Source of the DNA: Sphingomonas sp. PP-F2F-G114-C0414
GTDB taxonomy: Bacteria; Pseudomonadota; Alphaproteobacteria; Sphingomonadales; Sphingomonadaceae
Length of the DNA: 64,000 nucleotides
NCBI RefSeq assembly: GCF_003688595.1
Contig: NZ_RCWT01000010.1
Coordinates: 124,001 to 188,000 of the forward strand
Direction: 5' to 3'
Under the pieces are notes generated by a model that saw only the letters and a program-made list of their open reading frames with translations, was not told the DNA's origin and did no database searches. Made by a program: the position numbers and the translations under genes. Position 1 is the first letter of the stretch; every line of letters begins with the position of its first letter. Positions 44,202 through 53,262 of this stretch are shown here, one piece after another.

Positions 44202-45215
44202 ATGAAAGCCTATCAAATCGGCGCGCAGGACGGCATCGACGCCCTCGTCGCGACGACCCGCCCCGAGCCCGTCGCCGGCCCCGGCGAAGCGCTGGTCGCA
44301 CCGCGTCTCGTCGGGCTGATCAGCCGCGACGTGCAACTGTTGTGCGGCACCTATGGTCCCCGCCAGCCCGAGACCCGTATCCCGATGTCCGAAGGCGTCG
44401 GCGAGGTCGTCGCGATCGGGGAGGGCGTGACCGAAGTCGCAATCGGCGACCGCGTCGTCTGCGGCCATTTCGCAAGCTGGATCGATGGCGCGTTCCGATC
44501 GGACGTCTTCGCGCACGATATCGGCATCACGCATGACGGCTGGCTGGCCGAGCGCATCGTCCTGCCCGCGGCCGCCCTGATCCGTGTGCCCGATGCACTG
44601 GCCGACGTGGATGTCGCCGGGCTTGCGTCCGCAGCGCTGACGGCCTGGAACGCGCTGGTCGAGATCTGTCACGTGCAGGCTGGCGACACCGTCCTGTGTC
44701 TCGGCACCGGCAGCGTCTCGCTTGCTGCGCTGAAGATCGCCAAGGCACGCGGCGCGCGGGTCGCGATCACCTCGTCCCACGATGCGAAACTCGAGACGGC
44801 GCGCGCGCTCGGCGCGGACATCACGATCAACTACCGCACGTCGCCCGATTGGGCGGCCGAAGTAATCGCGAAGACGGATGGCAAGGGCGCCGATATCGTG
44901 ATCGAAACCGGCGGCGTCGATACGCTGGGCCACTCGATCGCAGCGGCCGCGGCCAACGCGCGGATCATCGTCGTTGGGGTGTCGCCAGGCGAGGGGCCGG
45001 CGATCCCGGACTATCTGTCGCTGATCATCAAGAACGTAACGATCCGCGGCATCGCCAATGGCAGCCGCGCGATGTTCGTCGATCTGCTCGACGCGATGGT
45101 AGCGGACGGCATGACGACGGTCGTCGACCGGACCTTCGCCTTCGACGACGCACCGGACGCCCTCCGCTACTTTGCCGCTGCCGGCCATATCGGCAAGGTG
45201 ATGATCGCGTTCTGA
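44202..45215 (+). CDS. zinc-independent MDR-family alcohol dehydrogenase/quinone-reductase-like enzyme
   Basis: A 337-residue MDR oxidoreductase. The zinc motif C-G-x-D-x-H is replaced by L-I-S-R-D-V-Q, so it resembles the zinc-free branch that reduces enones or quinones with NADPH. The Rossmann loop is LGTGSVSLAALKIAKARGA, with ADITINYRTSPDW and IVVGVSPGEG following. ATG at 44202 has AGGAG six bases upstream. It is coupled in position to the MFS exporter and is likely repressed by the same TetR protein. Confidence 0.9.
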   Translation: MKAYQIGAQDGIDALVATTRPEPVAGPGEALVAPRLVGLISRDVQLLCGTYGPRQPETRIPMSEGVGEVVAIGEGVTEVAIGDRVVCGHFASWIDGAFRSDVFAHDIGITHDGWLAERIVLPAAALIRVPDALADVDVAGLASAALTAWNALVEICHVQAGDTVLCLGTGSVSLAALKIAKARGARVAITSSHDAKLETARALGADITINYRTSPDWAAEVIAKTDGKGADIVIETGGVDTLGHSIAAAAANARIIVVGVSPGEGPAIPDYLSLIIKNVTIRGIANGSRAMFVDLLDAMVADGMTTVVDRTFAFDDAPDALRYFAAAGHIGKVMIAF

Positions 45216-45650
45216 TCGCATGCGCCCGAGAGCATGCGAATGCTGGCGCAACCGTCCCCTGTCCATTCGACCACGTGCGCCCGAGCCGCCGCGGATCGGC
45301 GGGCAGCAGAGTATGACCGTGCGTGTTGGCGATATGATAGACGATCGCGCCGGATTCGAGGAGCAGCAGTCGCATTCGTCATAGCCTAGGATCTGACCGA
45401 AAGGCTGTCGCCGCCGGTGCGGCGCATGTTCTTGCTCGCCCTAGTCCAGGTAGATCACGTCATAGGGTCGGCCGACCTCTTGGAGCGCCAGCGGACATAG
45501 AGGTCGCGGACCTGTCCCTTCGCAAAATCGGGAAACTAGTCTCATGCGGCGATGACGGGACGCGCCGGAAAACTCCCGTTGCGGTTCTGAACGGCCCATC
45601 GCTGCGACGGCGACAGTCGAGCTAAACTGAACCGCGCTCCGTCGCAGACG
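45216..45650. other. 435-base region without a recognisable gene
   Basis: After the dehydrogenase stop no frame shows a known domain or a good ribosome site. It begins a 1.4-kb low-density stretch that carries only small orphan genes up to the halogenase at 46668. Confidence 0.4.
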
Positions 45651-45833
45651 CTATGGGTTCAAGCCGCGCTCATTGATCGCGCGCCGGGCAGAAATAACGC
45701 GATCGCCATACAGTATTGCCAAGGATCGATGGACGGCTTTGGAGCACAGGTCCTTCGCCAGGGCCGACGCCTGCCGCTCGGCTTGTTCGCGCTTCTTGCT
45801 ATACTCGAGATCGTAATCTTGAACGTTCGGCAT
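45651..45833 (-). CDS. small conserved-looking hypothetical protein (60 aa)
   Basis: A 60-residue charged helical protein. The pattern D-Y-D-L-E-Y-S-K-K-R-E-Q-A-E-R followed by LAILYGDRV resembles a widespread sphingomonad family of about 60-residue proteins with E-Y-x-x-R-x-x-x-E and H-x-x-L-A-x-x-Y motifs. Function is unknown. ATG at 45833 is preferred over an upstream in-frame GTG; the ribosome site is poor. Confidence 0.55.
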   Translation of the reverse strand: MPNVQDYDLEYSKKREQAERQASALAKDLCSKAVHRSLAILYGDRVISARRAINERGLNP

Positions 45834-46064
45834 GGCAGGCACTCGGCGCTGCGGGCGGAAGCTGGTCCCAGCTCTCTATCGTCACCGTGCTCGCGGCAAG
45901 GGTGATGGCGATGCCGCAGCATACGCTTATGCGGTTCGGGGGGATACCCCGTTCGTGCCGTCCGGCTCGTGGAGTGTTCCGTCTGGCGCGTAACAGGTCG
46001 AAGGCCATGTCCGTGAAGCTTGCGGCCCTTATGTCAGAGCTCAGCCCAAATGAGGTGTGTCAGC

Positions 46065-46286
46065 ATGTCACGATCGACCAGTCCCTTGTTCGTGGATGCC
46101 GTGATCGATTGCATGGGCGAGGGTCGGGCGCCCACCCCTGAGGAAATGATGATCGTCGCGCAGCGCATCTGGTCCGACGGCGCGGCTTACCGCTCTGCAT
46201 TCTCGTGGAACAGTTTGTCGGTATCTTCGCCCGATCGTCTCTGCTCGATGCTGGCAGCCGGCCTCGCCTTGCACGGCTCGCGATGA
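46065..46286 (+). CDS. small hypothetical protein (73 aa)
   Basis: A 73-residue frame starting at ATG 46065 with GAGG nine bases upstream. The sequence ([34 protein letters not shown]...) is protein-like, with a helical first half, but no family is recognised. Support is composition and the ribosome site only. Confidence 0.4.
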   Translation: MSRSTSPLFVDAVIDCMGEGRAPTPEEMMIVAQRIWSDGAAYRSAFSWNSLSVSSPDRLCSMLAAGLALHGSR

Positions 46287-46667
46287 CTCGGCGATGGTCG
46301 CAGACGTCATCTTCCAGCGCAACCTGCACCGCTTCGTCGAGATCAACCGTCCCGCCGATTTGGCCACACGGGTTGGCGAGATGGTTCTGCTTGTCGATCG
46401 ATGCGCCTTCAACCTGCAGAAGATGCCCTTTGCTTCGTTCTTGAGCAGAGCGGTCGCTTTGCGCGGCATCGCCGGGAGGTCGGGAACTGTGCAATCCGTC
46501 GACCCAGTTGTCGTTAAAATTGATCGCGTTGAGCTGGATCACCCGCTCGGGACATTTATCAGGCTGGTCGCCGATAGGACGAGGTCAGGGTCTATGGTCG
46601 CAAACACTGCCGCCGCGTAACGGGCGAGGCCGTCGCGTGATATGATCTACCCGCGGTTCGCGTTGAC
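46287..46667. other. 381-base region without a convincing gene
   Basis: Open frames on both strands overlap here, but none shows a recognisable domain or clearly better composition. The halogenase gene ends at 46668 from the other side. Confidence 0.35.
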
Positions 46668-48173
46668 CTATCGGATGCCGGACGCAGCGGCGGTCGGTGT
46701 CGCGAGGTAGCGATCCAGGAACTGCTGGTGCGTGGGCATACCCGCGACCGCGTCCGCGATGGTGCTGCGGATGTTGGTCAACACGCTGGCGAGTTGCGGG
46801 CCGCCCATGATGCTGCCGAGCCGGTGGTGATCGCGTGGCGTGAGACGCTGGCCGAGCATCACCTGCACCCAGCTGGCGACGCGGAACAGATCCTCGCCGC
46901 CCTGATACGCCTGCGCGCCTTCGGTGAACAGCGCGATGCGCTCTACGAGCGTGTCCGGGATGGGCATGTCCCGGCGCGCCGCCCAGAACGGCTCGGGGCG
47001 TTCGTTGAGGTGATAATGGAGGATGATGAAGTCGCGGACGCGTTCCAGCTCGGCCTGCGCCTGATCGTTGAACCGCGTTACCAGTGAGGGTGCGATCCCG
47101 CCGAACGGGAAGGTCTGCATCAGCCGCATGAGGCCGGTCATGACCAGATGGATGCTGGTCGATTCAAGCGGCTCGACGAACCCGCTGGCGAGGCTGAGCG
47201 CGACGCAGTTCCCTATCCATACCTGTCGCCGGCGACCGGTGCGGAAGCGGATCAGCCGTGGTGGGGTCAGCGGTGCCCCGCCGATCGCGCCGAGCAGCCG
47301 GGCATGCGCCTCGTCGTCGGACAGATGATCGCTCGCATAGACCAGCCCGTTGCCGACGCGGTGCTGCAGCGGAATGCGCCAGCGCCAGCCCGCGTCATGC
47401 GCGATCGCGCGCGTGTACGGGTGCGCCGGGCCGGTCGCGGCAGACTGCACGGCCAGCGCGCTGTTCGTGGGCAGCCAGTGCGACCAGTCCTCGTACCCTG
47501 CGCCGTAAGTGCCCTCGATCAGCAGCCCGCGAAAGCCGGTGCAGTCGAGGAACAGGTCGCCCTCGACCCGCTCGCCCGAATCGAGGACGAGCGCGCGGAT
47601 GAAGCCCGTCTCGCCATCGCGATCGACGCTGGCGATCCGTCCCTCGATCCGTTTCAGCCCGTTCGCCTCGCTGCGCGCACGCAGGAAGCGCGCATAAAGG
47701 CCGGCGTCAAGATGATAGGCGTAGTTGATCTGGCCCTCGGAGGGGAGCGCGAACCGCTCCGCCTTTGCCGCCTGAAGCTCGAGACAATAGTCGCCGATCT
47801 CGCTCGGATCGCCGGCGGCTTTGGCGGCAAGCCAGAAATGGTGGAACTCGCCCATCCAAGTCGATTTGCCGATGTCGCCGAACGAATGGATGTAGCGATC
47901 GCCGTCGCGCGCCCAGTTCTCGAACGAGATGCCGAGCTTGAACGTCGCTTGCGTCGCCCGCATGAATTCGCGCTCGTCCAGTCCGAGGATCGTGTGGAAC
48001 GCCCGCATCGTCGGGATCGTCGCTTCGCCGACGCCGATGGTGCCGATCTCCTCGGATTCGACCAGCGTGATGTCGAGCAACTGGCCCAATTGCCGCGTCA
48101 AGGCGGCGGCGGCGAGCCAGCCTGCGGTGCCTCCGCCGGCGATGACCACTTTCCTGATGCGCTGCTCGACCAT
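46668..48173 (-). CDS. flavin-dependent tryptophan-halogenase-family protein
   Basis: A 501-residue flavin-dependent halogenase family member. The FAD loop is G-G-G-T-A-G-W at 13-19. Lys79 (ATFKLGISF) corresponds to the catalytic Lys of PrnA-type enzymes, W-R-W-R-I-P is the W-x-W-x-I-P halogenase signature, and FVEPLESTSIH contains the second active-site Glu. In sphingomonads and caulobacters such genes commonly sit beside TonB-dependent receptors and SapC, so the true substrate need not be tryptophan. It follows the cupin-like gene by nine bases. Confidence 0.92.
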   Translation of the reverse strand: MVEQRIRKVVIAGGGTAGWLAAAALTRQLGQLLDITLVESEEIGTIGVGEATIPTMRAFHTILGLDEREFMRATQATFKLGISFENWARDGDRYIHSFGDIGKSTWMGEFHHFWLAAKAAGDPSEIGDYCLELQAAKAERFALPSEGQINYAYHLDAGLYARFLRARSEANGLKRIEGRIASVDRDGETGFIRALVLDSGERVEGDLFLDCTGFRGLLIEGTYGAGYEDWSHWLPTNSALAVQSAATGPAHPYTRAIAHDAGWRWRIPLQHRVGNGLVYASDHLSDDEAHARLLGAIGGAPLTPPRLIRFRTGRRRQVWIGNCVALSLASGFVEPLESTSIHLVMTGLMRLMQTFPFGGIAPSLVTRFNDQAQAELERVRDFIILHYHLNERPEPFWAARRDMPIPDTLVERIALFTEGAQAYQGGEDLFRVASWVQVMLGQRLTPRDHHRLGSIMGGPQLASVLTNIRSTIADAVAGMPTHQQFLDRYLATPTAAASGIR

Positions 48174-48182
48174 GATCGGTTC

Positions 48183-49220
48183 CTATCGGTTGATGCGCTG
48201 GAGGATTTTTGCGCGCAGCCGCCGCGCCGACAGCGTATCGAGCGGTGCCAGTTCGCCTTGTGCCTGCTCGGGCAGGTGCGCCCGAGCCCGGTCCGCGGGG
48301 CCGAAGACATAGTGATCGAACATCGCGCGCCACGCCTGCTTCTCGTGATCGGGCCGGTCGCGCAGCGACAACAGGCCGTGGAGCAGCGTGTTCATCGGCG
48401 TATCCATGAACCGCGGCACCGCGTTCCACCAATAGTTGATCATCACGTTGAACGCGTCCAGCGCCTCGACATTGTGCCACCACAACGCCGGGTAGAGCAG
48501 CACATCGCCGGGCTCGAGTTCGGCGACCTCGGCCTGCGCCAGCGCCTCGGCAAAGCGTGGATACCGGTCGAGATCGGGTGCGCGCAGATCGACCATGCTG
48601 ACCACCTGTCCGGCCGGCGTCGGCTCCAACGGCCCGGGATAAAGGTTGGCGACCTGCTCCGGCGGGAACAGCGTGAAGCGCCGTCGGCCGACCATGCAGC
48701 ACGCCAGATTGTTCGACATGTCGTAATGCGTCGCGGCGGTGGTACGATTGCCGATCCAGATGCTGACGAGGGGTGGGGTCTCGACGAGTTGCGGATCGCC
48801 GAACGGCAACGCCGCGTGGCCACGAAGGCCGGGCAGATACAGATCGATGTCGGTCGAACCGATATAGATGGCGGGCGCATCCGCGTCGTCGAGGCTGGCG
48901 AGGATCTGATCGAGATAGCCGGAAAGCGACCCGCTCTCCCGTCTGAAGTTCAGCCCGGTGCAATCGTCCGAATAGCCGAAGCGGCCGCCGATCGCGGGAT
49001 CGCCCAGATACGCGGTGACGGGACGACCGCCGTCGAACTGCTTGAGCCACGTCATCGCCGGCTCAGCGCCATCCAGCCCGACGGCGACCAGCGGCAGATC
49101 GCGCGCGATCCCGCGCAGGATCACCGGGCGGCCGTCGGCGATCAGATCGGCAACGGGCACGCTGGCCGCGCTCGCCGCTTCGATCACACGCGTGCGACGC
49201 CTGATACCTGCCACGCTCAC
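48183..49220 (-). CDS. cupin-like (JmjC-type) protein
   Basis: A 345-residue cupin_8/JmjC-like protein, probably an Fe(II)/2-oxoglutarate-type fold. T-A-A-T-H-Y-D-M-S-N-N gives the H-x-D metal pair, GRRRFTLFPPEQVANLYPGP is the strand-loop that follows, and ELEPGDVLLYPALWWHNVEA supplies the second His. The ATG overlaps the SapC stop as ATGA. It lies between SapC and a tryptophan-halogenase-family gene, a common trio with TonB receptors. Its target is unknown. Confidence 0.9.
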   Translation of the reverse strand: MSVAGIRRRTRVIEAASAASVPVADLIADGRPVILRGIARDLPLVAVGLDGAEPAMTWLKQFDGGRPVTAYLGDPAIGGRFGYSDDCTGLNFRRESGSLSGYLDQILASLDDADAPAIYIGSTDIDLYLPGLRGHAALPFGDPQLVETPPLVSIWIGNRTTAATHYDMSNNLACCMVGRRRFTLFPPEQVANLYPGPLEPTPAGQVVSMVDLRAPDLDRYPRFAEALAQAEVAELEPGDVLLYPALWWHNVEALDAFNVMINYWWNAVPRFMDTPMNTLLHGLLSLRDRPDHEKQAWRAMFDHYVFGPADRARAHLPEQAQGELAPLDTLSARRLRAKILQRINR

Positions 49221-49936
49221 CCGATCTGGCTCAGCAGCGGTTGCTTGCGGGCGATCAACTGCTGGATGTTGCCGAGCGACGCGACGGCGAGGATGGCGAG
49301 ACGCAGCACGCCCGATCGATGCAGTCGTTCGAGCGGTTCTCCCGTCAGGGCCGCCAGATGTTCGATGTCGACGACCAGCACGTCGGGTATGGTATAGCGA
49401 CGCTCTTCGCTGACATCGACGGTGAGCGTTACCGACGTGAGAAGGCCAGCCTCGTCGAGCGCGGCATAGGCAGCCGGCGCGGTCTCGATACCCTCGTACA
49501 GCAGGCGCAGCACGCCGGTGATATGATCGAGATACGGCGTGCTGCCGCCATGTTCGAGGAACAGCGGCAGGCCGGCATCATCGCCGACCCGTGGGTCGTC
49601 GAGATCGACGTGCAGCATCGGCTCGCCGACGTCGTCACCGGAAGGCCTGACCACCCCGATCGAGAAGGGGCCGCGCTGATGATTGGCGGGCACATAACGG
49701 CTGGTCCAATAGTCGCCGGACAGGAACAGGTTCTCGTCGCGGTCGAGCCCCAGCAGGGCATAGGCCTGCAATCCTTCGTCGCGGCGGCGGAATATGATGG
49801 CGAATTCGCGCTGCACCTCCTCGAACTCGGCGGGGAATATCAGCGTTTGATTGGTGGCATCTCCGAATGCGGTGCCCGCCCGCGGGCTGATGCGCAAATC
49901 GGCATGGTCGATATTGTTGATCTGTACGGGGTTCAT
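49217..49936 (-). CDS. SapC-family protein
   Basis: A 239-residue SapC-like protein: FPAEFEEVQREFAIIFRR, LLGLDRDENLFL, RYVPANHQRGPFSIGV and a helical C-terminus. The family was named from a Campylobacter surface-layer locus, but in sphingomonads it accompanies TonB-dependent receptors. It heads the SapC - cupin-like - halogenase operon and lies 131 bases downstream of the receptor gene beyond a terminator, so it may have its own promoter or depend on read-through. Confidence 0.92.
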   Translation of the reverse strand: MNPVQINNIDHADLRISPRAGTAFGDATNQTLIFPAEFEEVQREFAIIFRRRDEGLQAYALLGLDRDENLFLSGDYWTSRYVPANHQRGPFSIGVVRPSGDDVGEPMLHVDLDDPRVGDDAGLPLFLEHGGSTPYLDHITGVLRLLYEGIETAPAAYAALDEAGLLTSVTLTVDVSEERRYTIPDVLVVDIEHLAALTGEPLERLHRSGVLRLAILAVASLGNIQQLIARKQPLLSQIG

Positions 49937-49991
49937 CCGCTCCGTCCTGTTGTTGCGTCAGGTCTATCAGCGCGATGGCGACGGACAAAGG

Positions 49992-50025
49992 AAAAGGCCA
50001 CCGCACGGGTTGGCGGCGGCCTTTT
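49992..50025 (-). terminator. rho-independent terminator after the TonB-dependent receptor
   Basis: AAAAGGCC-A-CCGC (49992-50004) can pair with GCGG-C-GGCCTTTT (50013-50025) with one mismatch and an eight-base loop, giving a stem flanked by A4 and T4. It lies about 45 bases past the receptor stop and works in both directions in principle. Confidence 0.7.
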
Positions 50026-50035
50026 CATATTGGTG

Positions 50036-50061
50036 CGGGAGTGGACCCAGATCCACTCCCG
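50036..50061 (-). terminator. second hairpin directly after the receptor stop
   Basis: CGGGAGTGG (50036-50044) pairs perfectly with CCACTCCCG (50053-50061) across eight bases, seven bases past the receptor stop codon. No T-tract follows on the minus strand; it may protect the mRNA 3' end or assist the terminator beyond it. Confidence 0.55.
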
Positions 50062-50067
50062 TTTTCC

Positions 50068-53000
50068 TCAGAACCGGTAGCGCGCGCCGAGATAGAAGCG
50101 CGGCTTGAGTTCCTGGACATAGACCAGGTTCGTCTCGGTACGGGCATATTGCCGGAACGGTTCGCTGGTCAGATTGACGGCTTCGAGCGACACCGAGAAG
50201 GTCTTCGTGACGTCGTAGCTTATGCTGCCATCGAGCGTACCGAATGCCGCCGTAAACAGCGGGTTGCGATTGTCGCCCTGGTTCGTGGCCGCAAGATACT
50301 TGTCGCGCCAATTGTACGAGACGCGGGCCGATATGCCGCCCTTGTCGTAGATCGCCGTCAGGTTGGCGCTGTCGCCAAGCCCGGTGAGCGCGAAGATGTT
50401 GACGTTCGGGTCGCCGTAGGGATCCACATTCACGTCACCGCTGACCTTGGTGTATGAGACCGCGAAACCGAAGCCGGACCGGCCGAAGAAGTTGGTCCAG
50501 GCGACTTCGAACCCGTGAATGTTGGCTTCTTTATTGTTGATCGGCTCGCTGATCGCGAAGTTGACGAGCGGATCGGCGGCATCGCCGACGAGATTAACCG
50601 CGAGGGCGAGATCGTTGTAGAACGTGCCACGGAATTTGCCCGTGGCGGCGTCGAAGCCGTTCTGGAACGCCGCCGTCGCCGCCGCCTTGTTGCCGGCAGC
50701 CTGCTGCAGCAGCGCAGTGTAGGCGAACAGGTTTTCGTCGGTCGTGGCGATATTGTTCGACCGGAGATAGTCCAGCGCCGTGCCAGACCGCGAGCCCGGC
50801 GCACCCGAACCCGGATCGCGCAAGCCGAACAGGTTGCCGTTGGTCACCGTATTGCCGACGAAGTTGCGTACGTTCTTGTTGAAGAAGCCGGCCGAGATGA
50901 AGCTGGTCGGCTTGTAGTACCATTCGACCGAAACATCGAAATTGTCCGAAACAAGCGGCAACAGCGCCGGATTCTGCCGGTTGGCCGGCGCCGACCCAGA
51001 ACCCAGCGCGGTTGGACGGGTAGGGGCGTTGGCCGTCACGGAAGCGAACAGGCTGCCATAATCCGCGCGGGCGAGTGTTCGGCTGAACGACGTGCGCGCG
51101 ATCAGATTGTCGACCACCTCGATATTGAAGTCGAGCGACGGCAGCAGATTGTCGTACTTCGACTTGACGTTGACCGCGCCGCCAGCCGCACCGCCGAGGA
51201 CGGCGAAGTCGTTATCCGACTGCCATTCCAACGCGCTCGGGATCGTCTGGAGCGCCAGCGAATTGACCCGGGTCCGTTCGTAGCGTGCGCCGATCAGGGC
51301 ATTGGCACGGCGCCCGCCGATCTCACCGTGCCACGCCATCTGACCATAAACCGCCCAGGTCTTCTCCCCAACGGTGTTGTCCGACGACCCGATCAGCACC
51401 CGTTCACGCCCCGGGACATTCTGATAATATGGCGAGAAGACGTTGAGCAGATCGACCGCATCCCCCCGGAACGCTACCAGCGCCGAGCCGGTCGAGTTTG
51501 GATTGTACTTGTCGAACTTGCACGTCAGGCAATAGGTGCTGACGAGGTCGCCCGCGAGCCTGTCGACGATACCGGTATCCGTGATGCCCCAGTCGCCGAG
51601 AAGTTGCTGCGTGTTGGAACTCGTCGAGTGGATCTTGGCATCGACATAGTTGGTGCCGAGCACGAAACGGCTCTCGTTGCCCAGGTCCCAGCCCAATTCT
51701 CCGTTGAACTGGTTGATCCTCGACTCCTGCTTCGAGAAGATCTCGCGCGCGATCTGTGTGCCGAGATCGCCGCTGTCGAGCAGGTTGTTGCAATTGCCGC
51801 CGCGGCCGCCGTTGGTCGCGTTGCAATCGTTGAGCGTTTCCGACTGCTGCGGGAAGCCGTTGGAGAAATCGACCTTATGCGTTGCGCGCACCGGTGCGCC
51901 GATCGATATCGTCGTCGCCGACGTACCGTTCGCATTGTCCGGATTGGTCGTCGACTTCGAGTGGTTCGCGTCGAGCTTCAGCGACAGCACGTCGGTGAAG
52001 TTCCACTTCAGGTTGCCGCCGACCGAATAGAGCTCGGTTTTGGTCGCGAACCGCTGCTGCTCATACCCCTTGTCGGCCTGCTTGGCCTCCGCCAGGATGA
52101 TCGCGGACTGCATCTGCTTGTTGTCATCGAACGTGATGTCGCTGAACGGACGCTGGAACCAGTTGGTCTGCTCGCTGCGCTCGTCGCTCAGCTTGTTGCG
52201 GGCATACAGGCCGTCGACGGTGATCTCCAACCGGTCGGTCGGCTTGAACTGGATGTTGGCCTGGCCGTTGAGGCGCTCGCGACGGTTCTCCGAGAACTGA
52301 TAGCGGCTGTCGTTCGGGATCTGCACGTACGGCGTCGTGGGACGGTTCGTGATGTTGGTCGTCGGCGTTATGTACGTTGAGGTATTGAGGAAATTATCAA
52401 GCGGAACGATGTTCCAATAGTTCGGATTGGACTGGACCGACGCCGATTCACGCAGCTGATAGCTGCCGAACAGATTGATACCGAAGGTCTCGTTGGGATT
52501 CTTCCAGTTGATGAGCCCCGAAAGTTCAGGCGTGACCCTCTTGAGATTGGCCTCGGCCTTCTCGACCGAGCTGTCGTACAGCGCCTTGGCGCCGATCGAC
52601 CCCGAGAAGCCGTCCTCGCGCGCGTCCAGCGGCCGGCGGGTGACGACGTTGATCGCCGCGCCGATGCCGCCCGACGGGATGTTGGCACGACCGGTCTTGT
52701 AGACCTCCAGCGTGGCGACGCCTTCGGACGCCAGATTCTGGAAATCGAACGAGCGGCCGGTGCCGACCGCGAAAGCGTTGCCGGTGCTGGTATCGATGCT
52801 GGTCGACGCGAGCTGACGACCGTTCAGCGTCACGAGGTTGAAGCCGCCGCTGAACCCGCGGACCGCGACCTGCGAGCCTTCGCCGTTGGCGCGGGTGATC
52901 GACACGCCGGTGATCCGCTGCAGCGATTCCGCCAGGTTGGTATCGGGGAACTTGCCGATATCCTCGGCGGAGATGGCGTCGACGACGCCCGCGGAATTGC

Positions 53001-53262
53001 GCTTGATGCCGATCGCGCGGTCGAGGCTGGCGCGGATGCCGGTGACGACGATCTCGTCGGTCGTGCCGTCTTCGAGCGTGCCAGCCGCGGGCGCCGCGTC
53101 GGGCACCGTCTGCGTGCCAGTCTGCTGCGCGTTGGTGGTCTGGGCACTCTGGTCCGCCGGAGCGGTGGCTGTCTGCGCGCCGGCAGCGCTCGAAGCCGCC
53201 ATGCCCGCCACGACGGCGATAGTAGATACCGAATGCGCGAGCGCGCGCGGAAACTTGATCAT
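50068..53262 (-). CDS. TonB-dependent receptor
   Basis: A 1064-residue outer-membrane receptor. It has a signal peptide ending near ASSAAGAQ, a low-complexity Ala/Gln/Thr linker, a TonB-box-like DEIVVTGIRASL, and a plug with ISAEDIGKFPDTNLAESLQRI split across about residues 110-130 and VTLNGRQLAST. A long barrel ends in GARYRF with the terminal Phe. DEIVVTGIRASLDRA and IGKFPDTN are typical of the carbohydrate-related TBDRs of sphingomonads and Caulobacter. ATG at 53262 has GGAGGG three bases upstream. The substrate is probably a glycan-derived molecule (inference). Confidence 0.95.
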   Translation of the reverse strand: MIKFPRALAHSVSTIAVVAGMAASSAAGAQTATAPADQSAQTTNAQQTGTQTVPDAAPAAGTLEDGTTDEIVVTGIRASLDRAIGIKRNSAGVVDAISAEDIGKFPDTNLAESLQRITGVSITRANGEGSQVAVRGFSGGFNLVTLNGRQLASTSIDTSTGNAFAVGTGRSFDFQNLASEGVATLEVYKTGRANIPSGGIGAAINVVTRRPLDAREDGFSGSIGAKALYDSSVEKAEANLKRVTPELSGLINWKNPNETFGINLFGSYQLRESASVQSNPNYWNIVPLDNFLNTSTYITPTTNITNRPTTPYVQIPNDSRYQFSENRRERLNGQANIQFKPTDRLEITVDGLYARNKLSDERSEQTNWFQRPFSDITFDDNKQMQSAIILAEAKQADKGYEQQRFATKTELYSVGGNLKWNFTDVLSLKLDANHSKSTTNPDNANGTSATTISIGAPVRATHKVDFSNGFPQQSETLNDCNATNGGRGGNCNNLLDSGDLGTQIAREIFSKQESRINQFNGELGWDLGNESRFVLGTNYVDAKIHSTSSNTQQLLGDWGITDTGIVDRLAGDLVSTYCLTCKFDKYNPNSTGSALVAFRGDAVDLLNVFSPYYQNVPGRERVLIGSSDNTVGEKTWAVYGQMAWHGEIGGRRANALIGARYERTRVNSLALQTIPSALEWQSDNDFAVLGGAAGGAVNVKSKYDNLLPSLDFNIEVVDNLIARTSFSRTLARADYGSLFASVTANAPTRPTALGSGSAPANRQNPALLPLVSDNFDVSVEWYYKPTSFISAGFFNKNVRNFVGNTVTNGNLFGLRDPGSGAPGSRSGTALDYLRSNNIATTDENLFAYTALLQQAAGNKAAATAAFQNGFDAATGKFRGTFYNDLALAVNLVGDAADPLVNFAISEPINNKEANIHGFEVAWTNFFGRSGFGFAVSYTKVSGDVNVDPYGDPNVNIFALTGLGDSANLTAIYDKGGISARVSYNWRDKYLAATNQGDNRNPLFTAAFGTLDGSISYDVTKTFSVSLEAVNLTSEPFRQYARTETNLVYVQELKPRFYLGARYRF

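Noticed and set aside
46294..46620. A 108-residue plus-strand frame
   Set aside because: No ribosome site, no family, and a competing minus-strand frame of similar quality; left as unassigned.
47148..49397. A 749-residue open frame on the plus strand
   Set aside because: It is antisense to the halogenase, cupin-like and SapC genes, all strongly supported on the minus strand.
50515..52380. A 621-residue Arg/Val-rich open frame on the plus strand
   Set aside because: Antisense to the TonB-dependent receptor; its composition is typical of reversed GC-rich coding DNA.
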